This document shows positions 55,501-61,287 of a stretch of DNA of 64,000 nucleotides, in pieces. The notes under the pieces were generated by a model. It saw nothing but the letters and a program-made list of their open reading frames with translations, made no database searches and was not told where the DNA came from. The first letter of the stretch is position 1; every line of letters begins with the position of its first letter. Made by a program: the position numbers and the translations under genes. Source of the stretch: Malania oleifera (lineage: Eukaryota; Streptophyta; Magnoliopsida; Santalales; Ximeniaceae); NCBI RefSeq assembly GCF_029873635.1, contig NC_080420.1, positions 34,556,231-34,620,230 of the forward strand, in the 5' to 3' direction.

Positions 55501-57806
55501 CATCGGTAAGATAACTTAGCTTCCCTTTTCCCTCAATCACCAATTTCATGGATTGAGCCCATTCACGGAATTTTTTCCGTTTAATTTTTCCAATGAGAGT
55601 GGAAAGGCTGTGTTATCCAGCCCATTCGAATCCCCAATGGATGTGGCCTCTGAGTCACCGTTGATATTTGCAGAAGAGGTAGAGTGTCTGCTGTTGACGG
55701 TGCTGTTGGCCATCGTTTAGCTAAGGTTAAGAAAACCTAGCTCTGATACCATGAAAGAAGAAGCTATTGAATATTTTCTTCATATCTTTGTTCATATGTA
55801 CATCCCAATATATAATACAATTAGCTATTCTAAACAAGGAAACAATTTCCTTACTGAATAATATCAAATCCCCCATATTTACCCACTTCCCTAATTTGTA
55901 TATTATTTACAATGATACTCGGGATTGGGATTTTAACATATTTTCCATGCAAACACTTTATCAAGAGTGGGCATTCTGTTTTTTATTGCTAACCAGCGTT
56001 AGAAGCATGTTTTAGTATAGCTTGCTTGAACCAAATTGCTCCAGACTATGAAACCACTGGATATTTATCCCTGCTATAGTCCCAAGCTGAATGTAAAACT
56101 ACCAGATTTGAGAGTTTCCAGCTCAATCTATCCTCATCATTTGCATTATGGATACACAGCGACTGAATTTACCAGATTTTCAACATTTTCTGACTTCTCT
56201 TTGACCACACCAACTGGTTACCACAGATAAATGCATTCAAATTACCGAACTTTGATATCCTCAAAATATATTACTGGGAAGTTAAAAAAAAAAGAAATTT
56301 AAATTTAAATTTCTTAAATATCCTAAATGACGAGTGAGCTTTTTGGCTAGGCCCTTTGCCCAACAATCTACTGCTGGTGTTATGAATAGTATTGTCTGAA
56401 TATCAAACCATCAGTGCATCAGTAAATGGGTGAAGGTTAGAGATCCAGTGTTGTGGATAGTGCATAAAGGGGGTGGATATCAAAATAGTCAAAATTTTGT
56501 TCTATCATATGAATTTGGATAAAACAAATGTGAATGCGATTGTCTTACTGGCAAATTGCAGTTCATCAGTGGGTGGTGCCTGCTTGCAAGGAAGGTTAGA
56601 TAATTAGCTATCCTATACTCGTTATCTTTGACAAAGTGAATCTGTTATAATTATCAAATGCTCAATTTCCCTTGTGATGTCATCCATTTGATTTTATGTT
56701 TTAAGAAACACCGTACTGTCCATAACATGTGTCTATATGTGTGGATTTTTTTCATACATGTTTATATGCGTATATGTACTTATACACACACATACACACA
56801 CGTGCGTGAATTCTCACAGACGTGTACACACATTGGAAACTCTGCTCATTTCTTCTTCTTTAGCTTGCGGATTTGACAGGAGAGCTGATGAGGTTAGCCA
56901 TTGGTCGAATATCAGATGGTGAACTTGAATATGCTGAGAAGATATGCAGCTTTGTACGTGATATCTATAGGGAGCTCATCCTTCTTGTCCCTCATATGGA
57001 TGAGAGTTCTGAGATGAAGACGAAGATGGATACGATGCTTCAAAGTGTGGTGAAAATAGAGAATGGTATGATGTTGACGCTATTCAATTTCTAATGTTGC
57101 AAGCATGGTTTAGTATTTCTCAAAGTGTGGTGAAAATAGAGAACGGTATATGATGTTGATTCTGTTCAATTTCAAATGTTGCAAGCATGGTTTAGTATTT
57201 CTCATATATTTAACATGCAAAGAATGATAAATGCAACTCATTACGGACAATACAACACTCTTAATTTAATTTTCTTTCAATTCCCAGGACAGGATCTATA
57301 AAATTCTTTGAGGTGTTGTTGGAAGAGACTGAATTTTACTATGGAGCTTCATTTAGGGATAGGAAATACCAAAATTCTCAAAATTCAGGGTGATCTATGC
57401 CCTATTTGGTGTGGTTTGATGTGGGGACGGTGTGTGTGACACTGAATAATTCTGAGTTTCACATAAGGCTTTTTGAATTTTTAACTGAATACAGTTGCTA
57501 ACACTGTGAACCCTAGTTGCTGGCTGGATTGCATGTTTGTGCAGATATGCTCCTGCATCTTTGTTGATGTGCATTCTTTAGGATTCTGTTGTAATATGCA
57601 ACTTTGATCTGCATCCATACTTGAATTTAGTTAACCAAGAGTTCGTGGACTTCTACAGTTGCTTGAATGATGAATCCCATTTTTAACCTTTTTGTGTTCT
57701 TGCAGCTTGCTTCGGTGTCCATGTGAGAGGATCCGAGTATATACCATTGCTTGGATCCAGTGATCCAAATTACTCATTGTTAGGGATGTCAAGCATTGAT
57801 CTATAG
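21153..57806 (+). CDS. TRAX: Translin-associated factor X (TRAX), seven exons
   Basis: Exons 21153-21186, 21352-21458, 48898-48977, 49369-49510, 49593-49742, 56864-57065 and 57706-57806 join in frame to 816 nt (271 residues), close to the usual plant length of about 280. All introns are GT-AG. Residue 1 onward reads [11 protein letters not shown] as in plant homologues, which decided the start. A basic KRVR stretch near residue 22 may be a nuclear signal. The translin domain fills about residue 30 to 255: [43 protein letters not shown] (E124/E127, equivalent in spacing to the catalytic glutamates described for animal TRAX), [37 protein letters not shown] and [17 protein letters not shown]. 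In the known family TRAX joins translin in C3PO, an endoribonuclease acting on small-RNA passenger strands and tRNA fragments. Coding sequence is intact; only its intron sizes are extreme. Confidence 0.93.
21187..21351 (+). other. TRAX intron 1, 165 nt, open in frame, with (CT)n
   Basis: Donor GTACTC, acceptor CAATAG. Its length is 55 codons and it contains no in-frame stop, so retention would insert a serine/leucine-rich segment without a frameshift. It holds an uninterrupted CT microsatellite at about 21289-21339. It is called an intron because the conserved protein joins cleanly across it. Confidence 0.8.
21352..21458 (+). CDS. TRAX: TRAX exon 2
   Basis: 107 nt, residues 12-47, ending FLNEL in phase 0 before donor GTAAGC. 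It carries the basic KRVR stretch and the start of the translin fold. Confidence 0.92.
22600..23570 (-). mobile_element. L1-type LINE fragment, C-terminal end
   Basis: Minus-strand translation shows the plant L1 ORF2 C-terminus near 22800-22650 (C-I-x-LERNA, then [12 protein letters not shown]) and upstream [10 protein letters not shown], which corresponds to the frame of the L1 fragment at 27656-28010. Many stops. Boundaries are approximate; only the last few hundred residues of ORF2 are represented, as in a 5'-truncated copy. Confidence 0.6.
23597..24057 (+). repeat. Left LTR of the gag-protease gypsy element
   Basis: Starts TGATGTAGGATGGGAAGCGG. The same word, slightly changed, opens the right copy at about 26653 (TGATGTAAGACGGGAAGTGG). 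The end is placed at CATCA before the primer-binding site and is approximate. Confidence 0.6.
24780..25150 (+). mobile_element. Possible retroposed fragment with A tail
   Basis: The sequence ends TTTAATAAATCTTCTTTATCG followed by eleven A residues. An AATAAA signal just ahead of an A run fits a poly(A) tail. No recognisable coding content; origin unknown. Confidence 0.35.
25158..25258 (+). repeat. 51-bp tandem duplication in frame with gag leader
   Basis: Two adjacent, essentially identical 51-bp copies (starts 25158 and 25209) encode twice the peptide [17 protein letters not shown], just before the gag core ([16 protein letters not shown]). 51 is a multiple of 3, so the frame is kept. Confidence 0.85.
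25259..26560 (+). pseudogene. Gypsy gag and protease remnant
   Basis: Gag blocks include [23 protein letters not shown], then after a stop [22 protein letters not shown] and a region like [14 protein letters not shown], all typical of Ty3 gag. Protease/linker blocks are [19 protein letters not shown] (about 26210-26270, with D-H-G in place of D-x-G) and a following stretch resembling the linker to RT. Stops are frequent. No RT palm motif follows. Confidence 0.65.
26653..26830 (+). repeat. Partial right LTR of the gag-protease gypsy element
   Basis: About 75 bp align well with 23597-23672 (including ACCCAATTTG and AGGCCTAATT); beyond that similarity fades. It is either truncated or strongly diverged. 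Confidence 0.5.
26935..27060. repeat. Cluster of GAATCGATGGATTC-like palindromes
   Basis: Three to four units of the form GAATC(G/A)AT(G/A)GATTC or AATTGATTCGATGG lie within about 120 bp. Arrangement is similar to the GTCGAC arrays in LTRs, but no LTR ends were found here. Confidence 0.5.
27590..28010 (-). mobile_element. L1-type LINE fragment (minus strand)
   Basis: The open frame 27964-27656 carries the ORF2 C-terminal signature [16 protein letters not shown] followed by [14 protein letters not shown] and a WQEW end, as in plant L1 elements. It is truncated at its 5' side near 28010, where it meets a plus-strand L1 fragment head to head. Confidence 0.75.
28030..28700 (+). mobile_element. 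L1-type LINE fragment (plus strand)
   Basis: Contains a zf-RVT-like region ([11 protein letters not shown], then [14 protein letters not shown]) and the C-terminal block [20 protein letters not shown] near 28460-28520. An 82-bp tandem duplication disrupts the frame at 28091-28254. Confidence 0.65.
28091..28254 (+). repeat. 82-bp tandem duplication in the L1 fragment
   Basis: Two adjacent copies starting at about 28091 and 28173 share ATGATTCTCAATAGGATATA and GGTTATTTGCACGGGAGGAG. 82 is not a multiple of 3, so the duplication breaks the LINE frame. Confidence 0.85.
28996..30219. mobile_element. Non-autonomous DNA transposon, MULE- or hAT-like, 1.22 kb
   Basis: An exact 9-bp direct repeat ACTTGTGAC flanks the segment (28987-28995, 30220-30228). 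Ends are imperfect inverted repeats (left CATGGTTATCAAAATC, right as reverse complement CGGGTTGTTAGAATTG). Both subterminal regions are dense in GATCCTACGATC-like words in either orientation (28995-29165 and 30130-30205). No transposase frame is present. A 9-bp duplication favours a Mutator-like element; an 8-bp reading would favour hAT. Confidence 0.65.
31011..31051. repeat. (CT)n microsatellite
   Basis: About 20 uninterrupted CT units. Confidence 0.95.
31405..32592 (-). mobile_element. RTE-type LINE, RT C-terminal half and 3' end
   Basis: Minus-strand translation from about 32590 gives the RT blocks [17 protein letters not shown], then [21 protein letters not shown] and [24 protein letters not shown]. 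These are palm motifs of plant RTE elements, with FTHD in place of FADD. Stops and shifts abound. The 3' end is the AACAACAACAAAT trinucleotide tail near 31420-31435 preceded by the conserved CCACTAGGTGAAGTCGACTACACG block. Confidence 0.75.
32633..33859 (-). pseudogene. Gypsy D reverse transcriptase and RNase H
   Basis: RT begins with [20 protein letters not shown] (about 33770), continues after a shift with [13 protein letters not shown], the active-site block [13 protein letters not shown] and FIGHVIKQG (33658-33182), then a gap with frameshifts in RNase H. It ends with the linker [18 protein letters not shown]. The YLDD motif is intact, but stops and frameshifts make it non-functional. Confidence 0.85.
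33993..35260 (-). pseudogene. Gypsy D gag and protease remnant
   Basis: Frame 34966-34658 begins [16 protein letters not shown], matching [17 protein letters not shown] in the related gag at 41585-40854. Frame 34313-33993 covers the protease-RT linker. Other parts are in broken frames. The 35260-34970 region corresponds to the gag N-terminus. Confidence 0.6.
35327..35929 (-). repeat. LTR of gypsy D family
   Basis: Starts TGTCATGGGCC next to the primer-binding site and probably ends AGTAGACCA at about 35929 (TG...CA). Its first 300 bp match the LTR at 41664-41965 (shared GCGAGGGAGGCAA and CTAGTGAGTTTTACAAG). The right neighbour is a long C tract (35938-35970), a G-rich polypurine tract on the minus strand. 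Confidence 0.6.
35938..35975 (-). other. C/G homopolymer tract, polypurine-tract-like
   Basis: Runs of 6 to 16 C residues on the plus strand directly after the gypsy LTR. On the minus strand this is a G-rich purine tract where the 3' end of another element's internal region would be expected. Confidence 0.4.
36014..36139. repeat. 63-bp tandem duplication
   Basis: Copies begin at 36014 and 36077, both with ATGTCACTTGCACCTTATTG. A third partial copy starts at 36140. Host element unknown. Confidence 0.85.
36150..36676. other. Unassigned sequence before the gag-only gypsy compound
   Basis: A minus-strand frame of about 75 residues (36676-36452) is rich in charged residues ([12 protein letters not shown]) and is not recognised. 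It ends at a CT microsatellite at 36431-36450. It could be internal sequence of the element whose LTR lies at 35327-35929. Confidence 0.35.
36677..37144 (+). repeat. LTR A
   Basis: 468 bp, TGTTACACCC to TAACAACA, followed by the primer-binding-site-like TTGGCGTCATT. It is homologous to LTR C and LTR D. Confidence 0.75.
37145..38240 (+). pseudogene. Gypsy gag A
   Basis: Frames contain [21 protein letters not shown], then [19 protein letters not shown] and [17 protein letters not shown], the usual core of Retrotrans_gag. A small direct repeat of GATGCAATTGCAAGGCGTGCC occurs near 37708-37752. Frameshifts and stops separate the parts. It is homologous to gag B along its length. Confidence 0.75.
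38241..38536 (+). repeat. Rearranged LTR fragment B
   Basis: Three LTR segments occur in changed order: a part equivalent to about 36868-36955 of LTR A, then 36770-36850, then 37017-37140. It ends GGCAGCAATA just before a primer-binding-site-like sequence. Confidence 0.65.
38537..39672 (+). pseudogene. Gypsy gag B
   Basis: The open frame 38720-39244 (174 residues) carries [10 protein letters not shown], a coiled-coil-like [17 protein letters not shown] segment, and [20 protein letters not shown]...[21 protein letters not shown], the gag core. A stop at 39242 is followed by the gag continuation [20 protein letters not shown]. The end piece 39470-39673 includes [16 protein letters not shown]. 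It is better preserved than gag A. Pol is absent; the tandem array starts immediately after. Confidence 0.8.
39672..40140 (+). repeat. Satellite-like tandem array 1 (about 61- and 40-bp units)
   Basis: Units begin TGATGAGCA(C/T)NNCTCATGAGGC. The long type continues with AAAGGAGTGAGCACGACTCACCCATAATGGCCCATT; the short type continues with CCTGAAGACTTGCCCACTT. About nine units, mixed. Each holds inverted repeats such as GTGAG-CACGA-CTCAC. The last unit changes to GAGCTCGCGAGACCCTGTAG before the polypurine tract. Confidence 0.85.
40190..40209 (+). other. Polypurine tract before LTR C
   Basis: CGA followed by a run of 13 G residues and AAT, directly ahead of TGATACACCC. Confidence 0.7.
40210..40645 (+). 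repeat. LTR C, 3' end missing
   Basis: Starts TGATACACCC, matches LTRs A and D, and stops at TTTTTGGC where the nested element begins. The final AGCAACA is lost. Confidence 0.75.
40646..41965 (-). mobile_element. Small Ty3/gypsy derivative with gag only, nested
   Basis: Minus-strand element with two incomplete LTRs (40646-40922 left, 41664-41965 right), a decayed primer-binding site near 41650-41662 and an open gag of about 220 residues. Pol is missing: gag runs straight into the left LTR at about 40922. Both LTRs match the LTR at 35327-35929, so it is an internally deleted member of the gypsy D family lying among satellite sequence. Confidence 0.7.
40854..41585 (-). pseudogene. Gypsy gag with preserved frame, fused to LTR
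   Basis: 243-residue frame. The N-terminal half is coiled-coil-like ([19 protein letters not shown]...[14 protein letters not shown]), followed by the core [28 protein letters not shown] and [11 protein letters not shown]...[13 protein letters not shown], typical Retrotrans_gag. The last ~20 residues are LTR sequence, so the natural C-terminus and zinc knuckle are lost. The uninterrupted frame is unusual here. Confidence 0.75.
41966..42612 (+). repeat. Satellite-like tandem array 2
   Basis: About ten units of the same 61-/40-bp type as array 1, with identical last-unit variant (GCGAGGCCC) and the same following AAAAATTTATTACTAC. The left end abuts the nested gypsy LTR. Confidence 0.85.
42668..42704 (+). 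other. Polypurine tract before LTR D
   Basis: G-rich tract interrupted by short T runs directly before TAATACACCC. Confidence 0.65.
42705..43182 (+). repeat. LTR D
   Basis: 478 bp ending GGCAGCAACA, followed by ATATG, the probable partner of ATATA before LTR A. Confidence 0.75.
43188..44432 (+). mobile_element. L1-type LINE fragment with RNase H-like end
   Basis: Plus-strand frames with a zf-RVT-linked region ([21 protein letters not shown]...[10 protein letters not shown]) and near 44130-44230 a segment like the start of the RNase H (RVT_3) domain of plant LINEs (LWELNFDG...TGFIIIGL). Stops and shifts throughout. It ends at about 44432, tail to tail with the next fragment. Confidence 0.6.
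44437..45365 (-). mobile_element. L1-type LINE fragment with poly(A) tail
   Basis: The T run at 44437-44450 on the plus strand is the poly(A) tail of a minus-strand LINE. Frames upstream carry [29 protein letters not shown]...RVWKG, then TIIWTV and [13 protein letters not shown], in the order of a plant L1 ORF2 C-terminus. It is truncated at its 5' side near 45365. Confidence 0.75.
45871..47334 (+). mobile_element. Putative non-autonomous Helitron
   Basis: Starts TCTATACTTC after an A and ends TTAG before a T. The end is preceded by a perfect 7-bp hairpin TCACGTG-TGTTG-CACGTGA at 47307-47325, 5 nt before TTAG. Plant Helitrons start with TC and end hairpin-CTRR; here the first base of CTRR is T. 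The body is AT-rich with four diverged repeats of about 170-250 bp and no Rep/helicase frame. Confidence 0.45.
46507..46537. repeat. (TA)n microsatellite
   Basis: About 15 TA units in the Helitron-like body. Confidence 0.9.
48898..48977 (+). CDS. TRAX: TRAX exon 3
   Basis: 80 nt starting [20 protein letters not shown] and ending QVH plus two bases; donor GTGACA. Confidence 0.93.
49369..49510 (+). CDS. TRAX: TRAX exon 4
   Basis: 142 nt, [16 protein letters not shown] to [11 protein letters not shown]. The donor is GTTGTC, a weak variant, but GT is kept and the next exon starts in phase. Confidence 0.92.
49593..49742 (+). CDS. TRAX: TRAX exon 5
   Basis: 150 nt, residues 122-171 ([14 protein letters not shown] to ILDYLLG), phase 0 on both sides; holds E124 and E127. 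Donor GTAATT. Confidence 0.93.
49849..50470. mobile_element. Tourist/PIF-Harbinger-like MITE, about 620 bp
   Basis: Ends are inverted repeats around TTGTTTGGTAT (left) and, as reverse complement, TCGTTTGGTAT (right). CTTAA flanks both sides (49844-49848, 50471-50475), compatible with the TTA/TAA duplication of this superfamily. Very AT-rich body, no frame. Confidence 0.6.
51029..51215 (-). repeat. 3' LTR of copia E
   Basis: 187 bp; differs from the 5' LTR by three substitutions (about 1.6 percent). Confidence 0.95.
51223..51720 (-). pseudogene. Copia E RNase H
   Basis: 147-residue frame [23 protein letters not shown]...SSVEAEFRA...[15 protein letters not shown], ending after [15 protein letters not shown] and ILTKGL, the standard copia C-terminus. 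It is separated from RT by a stop. Confidence 0.9.
51722..53295 (-). pseudogene. Copia E reverse transcriptase
   Basis: Frames 53109-52258, 52336-52076 and 52075-51722 carry [55 protein letters not shown], the active-site [14 protein letters not shown], and [17 protein letters not shown] frame change near 52330 and a TAG at about 52073-52075 interrupt it. RT motifs are otherwise well preserved. Confidence 0.9.
53296..54792 (-). pseudogene. Copia E protease and integrase
   Basis: Frame 54792-53779 has the protease block [13 protein letters not shown] (D-S-D at about 54514-54522 instead of D-S/T-G), the pre-integrase [10 protein letters not shown]...[11 protein letters not shown] zinc site and the core start SDVWGPS. 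A TAG at 53776-53778, a TGA before MPSRALSF (about 53525) and a TGA near 53293 split the integrase. [15 protein letters not shown] and [10 protein letters not shown] mark its conserved C-terminal half. Confidence 0.9.
54725..55713 (-). pseudogene. Copia E gag
   Basis: The start codon is at 55713-55711. The N-terminal about 47 codons are in another frame than the main gag (55549-54725); the shift lies in the T-run at 55569-55576. The main frame contains [35 protein letters not shown] and, at the end, the knuckle [14 protein letters not shown] (C-x2-C-x4-H-x4-C). It overlaps the start of the pol frame. Confidence 0.9.
55740..55751 (-). other. Primer-binding site of copia E
   Basis: TGGTATCAGAGC on the minus strand, a perfect complement to plant initiator tRNA-Met, directly next to the LTR. 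Confidence 0.92.
55752..55938 (-). repeat. 5' LTR of copia E
   Basis: 187 bp partner of 51029-51215, followed by the TATTT duplication. Confidence 0.95.
56864..57065 (+). CDS. TRAX: TRAX exon 6
   Basis: 202 nt, [20 protein letters not shown] to KIEN plus one base, donor GTATGA at 57066. Its last 25 nt and the donor are duplicated directly downstream. Confidence 0.93.
57041..57202 (+). repeat. 80-bp tandem duplication across the exon 6 donor
   Basis: Copies 57041-57120 and 57121-57202 both start CAAAGTGTGGTGAAAATAGA. The second has a 2-bp insertion and a few substitutions. A second donor (GT at 57146) is created; reading through to it meets a stop (TAA) 9 codons into the intron. Confidence 0.92.
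57706..57806 (+). CDS. TRAX: TRAX exon 7 and stop
   Basis: 101 nt, [20 protein letters not shown] to the TAG at 57804-57806. GTAACT follows at once and an acceptor-like GGCTGCAG ends at 57893, so an 87-nt intron in the 3' UTR is possible. Confidence 0.92.
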
Positions 57807-59337
57807 GTAACTTCTGCATCTCCAAAAAGAATGTTACCTGTGTAATTCAGCTGTTGCTCTTCACCATAATTTTGTTTGAATTTTTGGCTGCAGTGACTCT
57901 CATTTTTAAAACGTCAGTTCGAAGTTTGCATGCCGGCCTACCTATTGCAATGATCTAATACTTCACAGAACCCAGATGTCTGAGAGTACCATGGGCTGCG
58001 GCCATGCGATATGCCTGATGATTTTTTCTTCGATCAGTGTTCATATTTCTTTGTCCTTTAAAACGTTTTTTTACCATGTGCTTTTTGAAAGCAATGGAGA
58101 ATCTTTAATGGGTTTTTATCGTTTAGTGCAACTTTTCCTTGGAAAATTATTTAGCTCTAGTTGAGTGCGACTTTTTCAACTAAATGCATCAACAGTGAGT
58201 CAATAATTGTTGCCAAAATAATTTTATGATATTTGGTCCTCACACAAGTTTAACCCCTCGTCTCTCATCGTTTCTCTTTATAAAAGCAAGCTACATCTTT
58301 TCTCTTGCATCGTTGATGGAGGTTTACTTATTTTTCTTTTCTTCACATGTTTTCTTTCCAGCCAAACAGTACGCAGTTAGCAATGACATTCAACTCAATG
58401 ACCATCAGTAATCAATGAGCAGACCATCCACCTTTTCCATCAGTTTCTCTATCAAATAAATGTTCTCCCACATGCAATAAGCAGTACATTTTTAAAAACG
58501 TGAACAAAACCAGAAGCTTATAGAAAAATAAAAGGGCATGTCAAATTCAAATTCAAGATCCAAACACCATGCTCTCAAACGCAGTAAGAAGGAATAATTT
58601 TTTGACAAAGCATTTGGCATGTGGCAATTAGGCGAAGTTGATAAATAGTTAAAATCAATAAATTTTTTGTGAAACATTTAGATAGGTTAATGTTTAAACT
58701 GGGGAAAATATTTTCCATCACATACTTATATCATTACGGACTCATATAGTAGCAGGAAATTGGATGAGAGGGATATTTACACTGGTGCATCCCTCCTTTC
58801 TTAGTATCATGTGAGCTGTTGATGATGATGGCGGTAATGTTTGTCGGATTACTCTTTGATGTGCGTGTTAGTGAAAAGTTCACGTGTATGAGTTAAGAAC
58901 TTAAGGGACAAGGGCGTAATGACAATGCCTGGCTACGAGGAGAGGAGGACAAGGAGTAGACAGCTGCTGCTAAAGAACAGAGCCAGGCCTGCTTCTCGCT
59001 CGGCTCCAAAAGCTATTATTATAAAAAGCAAAAAGAGAAAGGCAGAGGCTATGTGTAGTCTGTTTTGTGAAAACACGTAAAAAGGATCTTTAGATATGGT
59101 TGGGAAATGGCTAGTCTCTTGAATAATGTGGCACATGCAATGTCAATTTTAGCCAACAAAAGGTATATCAAATTGAAACACCCACTCTCAAGTTTTTCCT
59201 AGTTTCTAAAGCAACAACAAAAAAACAAAAGTTGAGGTTATTTGAGATCTTTAGTACCCTGTATGGCCAGGAGAAAATCACCAAAAGCACTTGCAAATAT
59301 GAAATATCACCCAAAACCCCTACATGCTAATCACATG
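57807..59337 (+). other. TRAX 3' flank
   Basis: No second gene recognised; short frames have no family motif. Contains the likely 3' UTR; no textbook poly(A) signal was placed with confidence. Confidence 0.5.
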
Positions 59338-59649
59338 TGTTGGAATTATCCCACATCGGCCATAGAAGGGACTGGTGATCAGTTATTAAGTGTGAGAGAA
59401 AGTCTCACACCATGAGCTAACTTTTGGAGTTGAGAAGACTCTTGACCGTCCGACTCATGGTTCAACATTCTCCCTGGTATGTCGGGTATGTGATGCCGCC
59501 GATTTGGAGCCCAATGTATGAGGGGGTGATTGTTGGGGTTATCTTACATCGGTTGTGGAAGGGGCTGGTGGTTAGTTATTAAATGTGAGGAAAAAGTCTC
59601 ACCCCATGAGTTAGCTTTTAGGGTTGAGAAGACCCTTGACCGCCCAACA
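59338..59649 (+). mobile_element. Complete TRIM element, 312 bp
   Basis: Two terminal repeats (59338 to about 59459 and 59531-59649) start TGTTGGAATTATCCCACATCGG-like and TGTTGGGGTTATC, with about 70 bp between them ending in the purine tract GAGGGGGTGAT. Exact target duplication ACATG (59333-59337, 59650-59654). No coding capacity; size and structure fit a terminal-repeat retrotransposon in miniature. Confidence 0.85.
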
Positions 59650-60196
59650 ACATGCTTGTTAATCTTGGAAAGCATTAATTAGGAGTTTGACAAGAAGTTA
59701 TGCTAGCCAAAAATCTCAATTTTTATTATACATGTTCAATTCAGGATTATATTATATGCTTTTCTATATATAAAAAACTTAATTAGTTCTTTTGCCCTAT
59801 AGCTAGTAATTATTGTGGTCATACAAGACCCCTCAGGGGGTGACTTGAATTTTCTTCATGCCTTCTTTTGTGTTTTGCTTTTAGGTATAGTGTATAAAGC
59901 AAAATGTGATTGGTTATTCCATTACATTTGAGGAAAAAATGAACGGTGTCTACACATAAGATTAATGTAGGTGAGAAATCAAAATTTCTTTAGGCAACTT
60001 TGCTTGTGTTTTATGTGAGAAATATTTATAAAAATTGCCCTTTTACTTAAAAAATGGTATTATATAGTGCCTTTAAAATCGTACCAGTAAGAGATATATT
60101 TTAATATATTTCGTACCTCATTTGAACTGACCTACATTTTGACATATCTTATTATTGGAGGATTAGGAGTGTTATGCACATAGACATTTATTCTAA

Positions 60197-60419
60197 AGTT
60201 ATGTTTGGAAGTATGAATTTTAGGTTTGAATTTAAATTTGTGTGGATGTAAACAACAATCACTATAATTTTGTATTTTTATTCTATCTAAATCCATGCGA
60301 ATCAAACTTTTAGTTTGAATTTCAAGCTTCCAAACATATGTTACATAATTTTTAATTCTTATTTCTCAATTCTCATTTTCCTTCATATAATTTTTTATAT
60401 CAATACCAAACAGAGTCCT
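60197..60419. mobile_element. Tourist-like MITE, 223 bp
   Basis: TAA flanks both sides (60194-60196, 60420-60422). Termini contain GTTTGG as inverted repeats, and an inner foldback pairs ATGTTTGGAAG (60201-60211) with CTTCCAAACAT (60327-60337). Confidence 0.55.
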
Positions 60420-60422
60420 TAA

Positions 60423-61287
60423 TATATTCCCATAATGTCCCACGTAAAATGACAAAAAGATTTTACTAAAGCTTTTGATAGCAATAGCAAGGTTGATCTG
60501 ACCATTCCTCCTTTAGTATATTTTGTCAGCATCCATAGATGTTGTTTAGAAAAATATTCTTTGGCGTATTAGGGGAGCAGAATTGAAGACCGACTCCAAT
60601 GACTCCACTTGATGATTTGTTTTCTTTCAATTTGTGGGTATATGTAATTTGTTTATAAATTTTTGAATGATTTTTTTATTTGTATGTGTAAGTTTCAATT
60701 AATTAAAATAGGGTTTGAGGACTAGAGATCTTGATCTCTATTTGTATCTTTTTTTTTTGATTTGCGGTAAAAAATTTCTTCTTCCTAAATCATGGATGTA
60801 AAGTTCAAAGCTAAACTGGATATATAAATTCGATAGTTACTTTTTTTTACTTGAATTATTTGCTTTATTATTTATCTTTGATTTGCAGTTTGTTCTCGAC
60901 ATTAAAATACTTAAATATATGAGTGTTTAGAGGTTAACTTTATTTTGGAGAATTTTATGAATAATATTTTTTTATATATAATTCAATAGTACCACGTCTT
61001 ATTGAAAATTTTCTCCTTAACAAAAAAAATCTAAGACCTAGTTGCATGCCAATTAGTGTTTGTCGCTTTTTGAAATTGTGTCCAGGGAGCTACTAACTTT
61101 CGACCAAGTTGCATGCCATCTAAGTGATGGTTGCGACCATGGTCGAGTCTCTCGGTATTTTACAATCTTATAACAGATTAAGGGCTAGACTAGGTCACCC
61201 GTGTCGTGCTGGTCGCCCCTTTAGTCGCCTCGCCAAATTTACCCTAAACACTCTAATCATACTTAATCTACTATCTACAACCTATGG
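60423..61287. other. AT-rich intergenic stretch
   Basis: Nothing recognised; poly-T tracts and short frames only. Confidence 0.5.

Larger units (their letters stand above)
51029..55938 (-). mobile_element. Full-length Ty1/copia retrotransposon E, young but defective
   Basis: 4,910 bp with 187-bp LTRs (51029-51215, 55752-55938) that differ at only three positions, TG...CA ends, exact target duplication TATTT (51024-51028, 55939-55943), primer-binding site 55740-55751 and polypurine tract 51216-51227. All domains are present in copia order: gag with CCHC knuckle, protease, integrase, RT with YVDD, RNase H. A gag frameshift, a changed protease motif and at least four pol nonsense codons make it defective. 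It lies antisense in TRAX intron 5. Confidence 0.95.
49743..56863 (+). other. TRAX intron 5, 7.1 kb
   Basis: It contains a Tourist-like MITE (49849-50470) and a full-length copia (51029-55938). Without them it would be about 1.6 kb. The acceptor TTCTTTAG at 56863 gives the conserved LADLTGE. Confidence 0.9.

Noticed and set aside
57631..57825. Minus-strand frame overlapping TRAX exon 7
   Set aside because: Shadow of the coding exon in the opposite strand.
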